64,000 nucleotides of DNA, taken from assembly GCA_964413535.1 (NCBI GenBank), contig CAYPTB010000055.1, forward strand, positions 62,001 through 126,000, given 5' to 3'. The notes under the pieces were generated by a model. It was not told the DNA's origin. It worked only from the letters and a program-made list of their open reading frames with translations, and searched no databases. Shown here in pieces: positions 43,078 to 50,414 of this stretch (its first letter is position 1; the number at the start of each line of letters is the position of its first letter). Source of the DNA: CAYPTB01 sp964413535. Lineage in GTDB: Bacteria; Planctomycetota; UBA1135; GCA-002686595. Made by a program: the position numbers and the translations under genes.

Positions 43078-43557
43078 TCAGACGATCACGCCGATCACTT
43101 CCGTCTCGAACACGAGCGTGCGCTCGACGAAGCCCTGCGCCCGGTAGTGGAACATGCGGCTGCGGATGCGGTGGATGCGGCCGGCGAGCAGGAAGCGACA
43201 GTCCGGCTCGACGGGCGCGCGGAAGCGCGTGTCGTTCACGCCTCCGAAGCCCATGAACTGACCGAGCATCTCCGGGCGTCGTTGCAGGAAGTCGAAGGTG
43301 ACGAGCTGCGCCGCTCCCTCGATCATCAGAGCGCCCGGGAAGATCGGACGGCCGGGGATGTGGTCGGACGTCCACCAGTCGTCCGAGCGGATCTCCTTGA
43401 AGCCGACGATCAGATCACTCTCGAGATCGAGGTGCAGGATCCCGTCCAGCATCTCGAACTTGCCGCGCTGCTTCAGCCCTGCGCGGAGTTCCTCCTTGCC
43501 GAAGCGAACCCTCGAGAGATCGATCTGGTCGAAGTCGACTAAGGGTTCGCTGGCCAT
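43078..43557 (-). CDS. FabZ/FabA-like hotdog-fold dehydratase
   Basis: 159 residues from ATG 43557. SDHIPGRPIFPGALMIEGAAQL is the FabZ active-site text, with His66 and Glu80 as the catalytic pair. GFGGVNDTRFRAPVEPDCRF corresponds to the substrate-loop strand. 3-Hydroxyacyl-ACP dehydration in fatty acid synthesis is the family role. However, the N-terminal 55 residues differ from housekeeping FabZ, and it is not next to lpxD/lpxA or fab genes, so it may serve a special lipid. It precedes no gene on its strand. Confidence 0.85.
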   Translation of the reverse strand: MASEPLVDFDQIDLSRVRFGKEELRAGLKQRGKFEMLDGILHLDLESDLIVGFKEIRSDDWWTSDHIPGRPIFPGALMIEGAAQLVTFDFLQRRPEMLGQFMGFGGVNDTRFRAPVEPDCRFLLAGRIHRIRSRMFHYRAQGFVERTLVFETEVIGVIV

Positions 43558-43647
43558 GGCTTCGGAAATTCGAGATGGAAGGGGCGCTCGGGACGACGGA
43601 GTCCCGTCCGAGCAGAGCGGAGAGTGTACGGACCTCGTCCGCTCGAA

Positions 43648-45108
43648 CTAGCCGGCGTTCGGCTCGTCTCCTTCCTCCCCGCGGACCTCGCTCCGGTCCA
43701 GGTGCGTGACCCAGTCGCCGCGCTCCACCCGCCACCAGAAGAGTCCGGCCTTCAAGCAGGTCGTCGTCGCGATCGCCCACCACACGCCGACCGCGCCCAA
43801 GCCGCAGAAGGTCGCGAGTGACCAAGCGAGCGGCACCCGCAAGACGTTCCCGAGTACCGCGATCCACAGGATCGGCCGGGTGTGGCCCGAGCCCAAGAGG
43901 ACCTTCTCGTTCACCGACTCGACCGCCACCCAGTACTGCGAGAAGGCCAGGATGGTCACGTAGCGCAGCGTCTCGGCCGCGACGAGCGCGTCGTGCGTGA
44001 ACCAGCCGACCACGAATCGGCTCGGGACGAGGAAGAGGAAGGTCATCGCGAGCGCGACGGAGCGCCCGACGGCGCGCGCGCTCTTCAGTACGGCGCGCGC
44101 GCCCTCCGGATCGCGGGCGCCGAGCTTGCGCCCGACGAGCGACGCCGCGGCGACCGAGATCCCGAGGTAGCAGGGGAAGGCCACGCCTTCGAAGACCTGG
44201 AAGCCGAGGGCGAAGCCGGCCTTCACCTCCGTGGCGAACGGCGCCATGACGAGGCTGAAGATCGCGAGGTATACGCCCGCGTAGACCGCGATCGACGTCG
44301 AGACGGGCGCGGAGATCCGCGCGATGGCAGCGATGCGCGCGAGCTTCGGTCGGAAGCTCCCGCAGAGCGAGATGTGCAGGCCGAAGCGCAGGATCGCCAG
44401 CCCGAGTCCCGTGCTGAGCGCGCGCGAGAGACAGGTTGCGAGCGCGGCGCCGTGCATGCCCCGCGCTTCGACTCCGAGCGCGACGGCGAGCGTGTCTGCC
44501 AGAGCCGCGCCCGGGAGCGCCGACTGGCCCTGTGCCGCCAGGGTCGCTACGGCGGTTCCGCCGTAGATCAGGATCGGGTTCAGCAGATAGTTCAGGGCCA
44601 GCGACACGAGGTCGAGCACCAGCGGGACCTTTGTGAGTCCGAGACCGATGAACGCGTTGTCGAGGACCGGGACGAGCGCGAGCGGCAGGAACAGCACGTA
44701 CAGCGTCCCGAGGTACTCCACGGCCAGCGCCGAGGGTCGCTCCGCGAGGCCCAGCGCCGCCACGATCTCCTCGACGAAGACGAAGCCGGTACCGCCCACG
44801 ACGATCGAGAGCGCGCACGCGAAGAGGATCGCGTGCCGGATCACGGACGCCGCTCGCGCCGCGTCGCCCGCTCCCGTCGCGCGCGCGACGAGAGCGAGCG
44901 TCCCGCCCGCGGCGAGGAACAGCACCGCGAAGTTGAAGATGATCACGAAGAACGCGGCGCCGACCGCGGCTTGCGCTTCGCCGCCGAGCGCCTGGACCCA
45001 GAACTGGTCGTTGATGCGGTAGGCGTTGTGCAGGACGTAGGAGAGGACGGCGGGCCACGCGAGGCGCAGCACTTCGCGCGTGACGTCTCCCCGATCGCGA
45101 GCCGTCAC
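43648..45108 (-). CDS. MATE-family multidrug/organic cation exporter
   Basis: 486 residues from GTG 45108, overlapping the upstream gene stop (GTGA). It has twelve hydrophobic segments in two halves. WPAVLSYVLHNAYRINDQFWVQALGG is the expected first helix pair of MATE carriers, and RISAPVSTSIAVYAGVY, VFEGVAFPCYLGISVAAASLVGRKLGA (second-half helix 7/8 motif) and GSGHTRPILWIAVLGNVLRVPLA follow. The family exports drugs or lipids in exchange for Na+ or H+. It is probably co-transcribed with the regulatory-like surface protein. Confidence 0.9.
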   Translation of the reverse strand: MTARDRGDVTREVLRLAWPAVLSYVLHNAYRINDQFWVQALGGEAQAAVGAAFFVIIFNFAVLFLAAGGTLALVARATGAGDAARAASVIRHAILFACALSIVVGGTGFVFVEEIVAALGLAERPSALAVEYLGTLYVLFLPLALVPVLDNAFIGLGLTKVPLVLDLVSLALNYLLNPILIYGGTAVATLAAQGQSALPGAALADTLAVALGVEARGMHGAALATCLSRALSTGLGLAILRFGLHISLCGSFRPKLARIAAIARISAPVSTSIAVYAGVYLAIFSLVMAPFATEVKAGFALGFQVFEGVAFPCYLGISVAAASLVGRKLGARDPEGARAVLKSARAVGRSVALAMTFLFLVPSRFVVGWFTHDALVAAETLRYVTILAFSQYWVAVESVNEKVLLGSGHTRPILWIAVLGNVLRVPLAWSLATFCGLGAVGVWWAIATTTCLKAGLFWWRVERGDWVTHLDRSEVRGEEGDEPNAG

Positions 45109-46184
45109 TCGAGCACGAAGCGCACGACGGGGTGGCCGCCCGAGCGGAGCTCGAAGACCTCGAGGCTTCGACCGAAATCGGGGTGCGCGCTCCAGACGCG
45201 GTACTCGCCGCTCGGCAGGGCCGGGACCTCCGCGCGCCCCGCTGCATCCGACACTTCGTCGATCGTTCCGCCCAGCGATCCCGAGCCCGTCAGGGCCACG
45301 GCCTCGACGGGAGCGCCGCGGCGGTCGACGACCTCGAAGCTCACGGCTCCCACGCCCTCCACGATGTCGGGCGGGAGATGCATCCCCGGCGCTCGGAAGG
45401 AGAGCGAGCGCGGTTCGAGGAGCGGGTTCTCCGGCTCGCCGTACAGCAGTCGGTACTCCCCATCGGGGATGCGCGCGAAGCGGTAGACGCCGCCGAGATC
45501 GGTCACCGTCTCGTGCACGAGCCCCGATCCCACGTCCAAGAGGCGCAGGGGCAGGCCCGCGATCCCGCTTCCGTCCGGGTGCTGGATGCGGCCCGAGAGC
45601 TCGCCCGCAGGAGAGAGCGCCGTCACCACGTAGACCCAGGGCGACTCCGCCGTGAGATCGATCCGTTGCGCGAACCCGTTCATGCCCTCGGCGACAGCCA
45701 ACACTTCGTAGGCGCCGAACGGGAGGTCCGGCACGTCGAACTCGCTCTCGCCCGAGCGGAACTCGACGGTGTGCGTCCTTGCGCCCGGCGCGGCGAGAAG
45801 CGGGCGTACGCAAAGCTCCCAACGCTCGGGGATCGTGGAAGCCGGAGGAACCGTGAGCGCGCCCTGGAGCTGACCGCGGGCGGCGAACGGTCTGCGGTCG
45901 GGAGTCTCGCCCTGCGCGGTCGCGCGCGTTCCGGGATCCGTGGCTTCGCTGCGCGCGAGGGGTTGCTCCGCCTGCACGGAATCCGTGACGGCGGGGAACA
46001 CGAGCAGGCCGGCGAAGATCGCGGCGCCGACGCCGAGCAAGAGCACGAGGAGCACGGCGAGGACGAGCGCCCCGCGTGCGGCGCCCGCACGCGAACACGC
46101 CGCTCGGGCGTGGACGTGGAGCCCGCTGCGCGCGCCGGTTTCGATTGACAGGACGTGTTCCGGGCTCCTAGGCTCTGCTCTCAT
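45105..46184 (-). CDS. Membrane-anchored carboxypeptidase-regulatory-like domain protein
   Basis: 359 residues. A basic cytoplasmic N-terminus and one helix (ALVLAVLLVLLLGVGAAIFAGLLVF, about 38-64) anchor it. Outside, two or three beta-sandwich units have the text GELSGRIQHPDGSGIAGLPLRLLD, TDLGGVYRFARIPDGEYRLL and SDAAGRAEVPALPSGEYRVW, the pattern of carboxypeptidase regulatory-like/SdrD-type domains. These are usually adhesive or structural. No catalytic residues are seen. It is 4-nt overlapped by the MATE gene, but the functional link is unclear. Confidence 0.78.
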   Translation of the reverse strand: MRAEPRSPEHVLSIETGARSGLHVHARAACSRAGAARGALVLAVLLVLLLGVGAAIFAGLLVFPAVTDSVQAEQPLARSEATDPGTRATAQGETPDRRPFAARGQLQGALTVPPASTIPERWELCVRPLLAAPGARTHTVEFRSGESEFDVPDLPFGAYEVLAVAEGMNGFAQRIDLTAESPWVYVVTALSPAGELSGRIQHPDGSGIAGLPLRLLDVGSGLVHETVTDLGGVYRFARIPDGEYRLLYGEPENPLLEPRSLSFRAPGMHLPPDIVEGVGAVSFEVVDRRGAPVEAVALTGSGSLGGTIDEVSDAAGRAEVPALPSGEYRVWSAHPDFGRSLEVFELRSGGHPVVRFVLE

Positions 46185-46321
46185 CCGCGTTTCCCGGGGC
46201 TTTCCAAGCCCTGGATCGACAACCCCTTACCGTTCCGGGCCCGATCGGGTCGCCGCCACCTCCGGGAGCCTGAGCCCGGGACTCTACTGCGCGCGGCGAG
46301 TCGGTGGTAGCGCCCCACCCG

Positions 46322-48724
46322 ATGAACCAACTCGAGCCCTTCCGTCGTCGCTGTCTGCTCTCCCGAGGCTCGTTCGCCGCTCTTTCCCTACTCGGCACGG
46401 CCGCGCTGGTCACCGGGCTCGCCTCCGCGCGCGCGCAGGAGGAGTCGCGCCTGGTCATCCTCGGCTTCGACGGTGCGGACGGCCGCACGGTCGAGGAGAT
46501 GATGGCGAAGGGCGAGCTCCCGAACCTCACCCGCTTGCGCGACGGCGGAACCTTCGCGCGCCTCGGGACCAGCGTGCCGAACGAATCGCCGACCTCGTGG
46601 GCGAGCCTCAACAGCGGCCAGAACCCGGGGAAGACCAACGTCAGCGGTTTCGTGAAGCGCGACCTCTCGATGATGGCGGCGGATTTCGGCTTCATCGAGC
46701 CGAACGATCCGCGTGCGATCGAGACGTTCGACGACTTGCCGCTGCCGGCTTGGCCCGCGGCGGGCTTCGCCGCCGCCTGCGCCGGCGGCGTGTTCGTGCT
46801 CTTCCTGGTCGTGTTCGCCGGGCTCCTGCGCCTGCGCTTCGGTTTGTCCGCCGCTCTCTCCTCCCTGCTGGCCTGCGCCGGGGGCTTCGCCGGCTACGAG
46901 GCGCGCGGGCTCCTGCCCGCCAAGATCCCGCGCACGAGCAACCCCAACAAGGCGCGCAACCTGTGGGATCACGCCGCGGACCACGGCGTGGAGAGCATCG
47001 TGCTCGAAGCGGCCCAGGCCTTCGACATGGAGACGCCCGAGGGTGCGCGCGTGCTCGCGGGACTGGGCGTGCCCGACGCGCGCGGCGACATCGGCTCGTG
47101 GTTCATCTACACCGACGACGAGCTGCTCTTCGACCGGCCGCCGGAGGGCACGACGGAAGGGGCCAGCACGGCCGGTAGGCGCTTCCGCGTCGACTGGCGC
47201 GACGACAAGATCCAGACGACCCTCGCGGGTCCGCGCAACTTCTACGAGATCGATCGCGTCGAACGCGAGCTCGCGGACGTCGACGCGCGCCTCGTGAGCC
47301 CGAAGACCGGCAACAAGGAGTCGAGCGAACTCAACGCGCGCAAGGCCGATCTGAAGAAGCGCCGCGATGCACTGAAGCGGGAAGAGGGCGGCCGCACGCA
47401 GGTCGACCTCGTCCTGGAACGGCGCGGTCCGGACCGGATCGCCGTGGAGCTCGACGGCCAGGAGCAGGTCCTCGGCGAGGGCGAGTGGTCCGACTTCTAT
47501 CACCTGACCTTCGAGCTCAACCCGCTGCTCGAGGTCAAGGCCGTCACGCGCGTGAAGCTCGTCTCGCTCGCCTCGCCCTTCGAGCTCTTCGTGAACACGA
47601 TCGACATCGATCCGGAGCACCCTCCGTTCTGGCAGCCGATCAGCTCGCCGCACGACTTCGCGCCGGAGCTCGTGAAGACCTCGGGCGGGAGCTTCGAGAC
47701 CTACGGCTGGGCCTGCGTCACGATGCCCTTCAAGGACAAGCGCATCTCCGTCGAGACGCTGCTCGAGGACATCGAGTTCACCCTCAGGGCGCGCGAGCGC
47801 GTCGCCGACTCGCAGCTCAAGCGCGCCGACTGGCGGCTCTTCATGAGCGTCGAGAGCACGCCCGACCGCCTGCAGCACATGCTGTATCAGTACTACGACG
47901 AAGGGCACCCGCTGTACGACGCGGCCGAAGCGAATCGGGAGGTCACGTTCTTCGGCAAGAAACTTCCGCTCTCGGACGCGATCCCCGAGATCTACCGCCA
48001 GGTCGACCGCATCGTCGGCGAGGTGATGGACGATCTCGGCCCGAACGACACGCTGCTCGTCTGCTCCGACCACGGATTCCAGAGCTGCCGCCGCCAGGTG
48101 AGCCTGAACAACTGGCTCCTCGACGAGGGCTACCTCGTGCTGAAGAACGGCGTGCGCAAGAGCGACAATGGCCACCTGCGTTTCGTCGACTGGTCCAAGA
48201 CGAAGGCCTACTCGCTGGGACTGGGCTTCATCTACGTGAACGAGCGCGGTCGCGAGCCGAACGGCATCGTCGATCCCAAGGACAAGGCCGCGCTGCTCGA
48301 CGCGATCCAGGAAGGGCTCCTCCAACTGCGCGATCCGGAGAACGGCGAGCAGGCCGTGACCGAGTCCTATCGCATCGCCGAGGAGCACTCGGGCGCCTAC
48401 CTCCGCGAGGCGGCCGACCTCGTGCTCGGCTTCGCGCCGACCTATCGCAGCGCTTGGACCTCGAGCACGGGCGGCATCAACCTCAAGGAGGAGGGCGGGA
48501 AGGTCGTCCCCGGCGCCGTCTTCGCGGACAACGAATCGCCCTGGTCCGGTGATCACCCGTCCGTCGGGCGCGACCACGTGAAGGGCATCTTCTTCTGCAA
48601 CCGCAAGGTGACGCTGCCCGAGGGCGGACCGAACCTCTTGCACATCGCTCCGACGGCGCTCGACCTGCTCGGCGTGCCGATCCCGAGCGAGATGGATCTC
48701 CCGCCGCTCGCCGTCGCGCGCTAA
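46322..48724 (+). CDS. Alkaline-phosphatase-fold phosphodiesterase with membrane segments
   Basis: 800 residues from ATG 46322. The N-terminus RRRCLLSRGSFAALSLLG ... ASARAQE looks like a signal peptide with Tat-like arginines. VILGFDGADGRTVEEMMAKG begins the nucleotide pyrophosphatase/phosphodiesterase fold. ESPTSWASLNSGQNPG holds the probable nucleophile Thr91/Ser92, and LLVCSDHGFQ and SGDHPSVGRDHVKG supply further metal ligands. Unusually, two hydrophobic helices (about 142-186) are inserted after the nucleophile block. A long charged insertion (about 260-420) separates the two halves of the active site. It probably cleaves a phosphodiester outside the cytoplasm; the substrate is unknown. 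TAATG overlap with the rhodanese gene. Confidence 0.82.
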   Translation: MNQLEPFRRRCLLSRGSFAALSLLGTAALVTGLASARAQEESRLVILGFDGADGRTVEEMMAKGELPNLTRLRDGGTFARLGTSVPNESPTSWASLNSGQNPGKTNVSGFVKRDLSMMAADFGFIEPNDPRAIETFDDLPLPAWPAAGFAAACAGGVFVLFLVVFAGLLRLRFGLSAALSSLLACAGGFAGYEARGLLPAKIPRTSNPNKARNLWDHAADHGVESIVLEAAQAFDMETPEGARVLAGLGVPDARGDIGSWFIYTDDELLFDRPPEGTTEGASTAGRRFRVDWRDDKIQTTLAGPRNFYEIDRVERELADVDARLVSPKTGNKESSELNARKADLKKRRDALKREEGGRTQVDLVLERRGPDRIAVELDGQEQVLGEGEWSDFYHLTFELNPLLEVKAVTRVKLVSLASPFELFVNTIDIDPEHPPFWQPISSPHDFAPELVKTSGGSFETYGWACVTMPFKDKRISVETLLEDIEFTLRARERVADSQLKRADWRLFMSVESTPDRLQHMLYQYYDEGHPLYDAAEANREVTFFGKKLPLSDAIPEIYRQVDRIVGEVMDDLGPNDTLLVCSDHGFQSCRRQVSLNNWLLDEGYLVLKNGVRKSDNGHLRFVDWSKTKAYSLGLGFIYVNERGREPNGIVDPKDKAALLDAIQEGLLQLRDPENGEQAVTESYRIAEEHSGAYLREAADLVLGFAPTYRSAWTSSTGGINLKEEGGKVVPGAVFADNESPWSGDHPSVGRDHVKGIFFCNRKVTLPEGGPNLLHIAPTALDLLGVPIPSEMDLPPLAVAR

Positions 48725-49041
48725 TGGACTCGATCGCGCCCGGCGAGCTCGCGCGTCGCCTCGCACGCGGCGACGCGTTCCAGCTCCTCGACGTGCGCGA
48801 GCCGGAGGAGCTCGCGATCTGTCGCATCGCGGGTGCGCTGCACATCCCGCTGGGGGACGTGCGCGAGCGGCAGGACGAGCTCGATCCCGACCTGCCGCTC
48901 GTCTGCATCTGCCACCACGGCGTGCGCAGCGCGAGCGCCGCGGGCTACCTGGAGTCGCAGGGGTTCCAGCAGGTCTTCAACCTGACGGGCGGCGTCGAGC
49001 GCTGGGCCGTCGAGGTCGATAGCACGCTCGCGCGCTACTGA
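48724..49041 (+). CDS. Single-domain rhodanese (sulfurtransferase)
   Basis: 105 residues from ATG 48724, sharing one base with the preceding stop. FQLLDVREPEEL and ICRIAGALHIPLGDV are the CH2A-type segments. The active loop CHHGVRSA contains Cys63, which would carry the persulfide, with Arg68. GFQQVFNLTGGVERWA closes the fold. Single rhodanese domains like GlpE/YgaP move sulfane sulfur in the cytoplasm. It is convergent with the sulfatase-fold gene, overlapping by 7 nt. Confidence 0.93.
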   Translation: MDSIAPGELARRLARGDAFQLLDVREPEELAICRIAGALHIPLGDVRERQDELDPDLPLVCICHHGVRSASAAGYLESQGFQQVFNLTGGVERWAVEVDSTLARY

Positions 49042-50414
49042 CCCGACTCGAGCTCGACGTAGCCCAGGTCCTCGATCGCCGCGCGGTGCGTGGTGTCGGA
49101 CTCGACCTCGAAGCGCCGGCTGCGCCGCCGGTCGCGCGCGAGAGCAGCCCGCAGGACCCGTGCGAGCTCCGCGGCCGTGCGGGCCGCCTCCGAGCGCTTG
49201 CCCGAGCCCGCGAGCAGGTCGCGCGTCTCGCCCGGATCGAGCTCGCGGTCGAAGAGCATGCGCCGCTTCGCACTGGGCTGCTCGAGGAGCGTCCACTGCT
49301 CGGTGCGCAGCGCCCACACGGGATGGTTGCCGACGCTGCGCGAGAGCGCGCGGCCGGTTCCTCCGCCCGCGGTTCCGCTCGATCCCGCGGCGAAGATCGC
49401 GCCCGCGAACGAGCGTCCCTCGGCGAAGCCGAGCCCCAAGAGCTCGCACAGGGTCGGCGCGAGATCGATGGTCGACACGACGTCCGGCACGACCGTCGGT
49501 TCCGCGTCCGGCCACGCGAGGACGAGCGGCACGTGCGTCATCTCCGCGAACACCGTCGTGCCGTGCAGGAGCCGGCCGTGCTCGCCGAACGCCTCGCCGT
49601 GATCCGAGACCACGCACCACAGCGTGTCCTCCCAGGCACCCGAATCGGAGAGCCGCTCGAGGAACTCGCCGAGGAATGCGTCCGCGTAGTGCACGCCGCC
49701 GTCGTAGCGCGCGCGGATCGCGAGCGCCTCCGCGCTGCCGGCCGATACGGAGCGCTCCTGGTCGGCGGCGACCAGCCAGTCCGTGAGGCCGAGCCGGCGC
49801 TCGGAGGCGCCGAAGCGGGACGCGTGGGGCTCGGGCGGGTCGTAGGGCTGGTGCGGCGGCAGCACGTGCACGTAGAGGAAGCGGCGCCGAGCTCGGTTCG
49901 CCTCCCAGAAGGCGAGCGCGTCGTCGGTGAGGGAGCTCGGGATCGCGTGCACGTCGAAGCGCTCGCGCGCGTAGGCCCCGAAGACGTCGAAGCCTTGGCC
50001 GAAGCCGCCTTCCGCCGTGACGTGCGGGTTCGAGCTGAATCCGGCGGTGGCGAAGCCCGCGGCGGAGAGCGACTCCGCCAGCGTCGCGTGGCGGGCACCG
50101 AGCACGTTGGAGTCGAGGCTGACGACGCCGTGCGCGGCGGGCGAGAGCGCCGTGAACATCGAGGAGACCGACGCCAGGGTGTAGGAGGCGCCCGCGTAGG
50201 CCGACGCGAAGCGCACGCCGCTAGCCGCGAAGCCATCGAGGTTCGGGGTCGTGTCGCGCTCGTAGCCCCAGGCGCCGACGGCCTTCGCGGGCAGCGCGTC
50301 GAGCACGATCACGACCAGATTGCGCGCGCGCTCGAGCAGTTGCGGCGGAGACTCGTCGGCGGCTCCGCACGCCGCTCCGAGGACCGCGAGCGCCGCGAGC
50401 GCGAGCCGCGCCAT
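49035..50414 (-). CDS. Sulfatase-fold lipoprotein closing the propeller-PHP operon
   Basis: 459 residues from ATG 50414, sharing one base with the stop of the preceding PHP gene (TGATG). The signal peptide LALAALAVLGAAC has a lipobox Cys16. LVVIVLDALPAKAVGAWGYERDTTPNLD and CVVSDHGEAFGEHGRLLHGTTVF are the metal-site blocks of the sulfatase/alkaline phosphatase superfamily. The catalytic stretch ASYTLASVSSMFTAL has Thr79 in the formylglycine position, Ala81 for Pro and Val83 for Arg, so it cannot use the formylglycine mechanism. A phosphatase, phosphodiesterase or phospho-transferase is more likely. The end LGYVELESGQ parallels the other sulfatase-fold lipoprotein (18870-20303). Confidence 0.85.
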   Translation of the reverse strand: MARLALAALAVLGAACGAADESPPQLLERARNLVVIVLDALPAKAVGAWGYERDTTPNLDGFAASGVRFASAYAGASYTLASVSSMFTALSPAAHGVVSLDSNVLGARHATLAESLSAAGFATAGFSSNPHVTAEGGFGQGFDVFGAYARERFDVHAIPSSLTDDALAFWEANRARRRFLYVHVLPPHQPYDPPEPHASRFGASERRLGLTDWLVAADQERSVSAGSAEALAIRARYDGGVHYADAFLGEFLERLSDSGAWEDTLWCVVSDHGEAFGEHGRLLHGTTVFAEMTHVPLVLAWPDAEPTVVPDVVSTIDLAPTLCELLGLGFAEGRSFAGAIFAAGSSGTAGGGTGRALSRSVGNHPVWALRTEQWTLLEQPSAKRRMLFDRELDPGETRDLLAGSGKRSEAARTAAELARVLRAALARDRRRSRRFEVESDTTHRAAIEDLGYVELESGQ

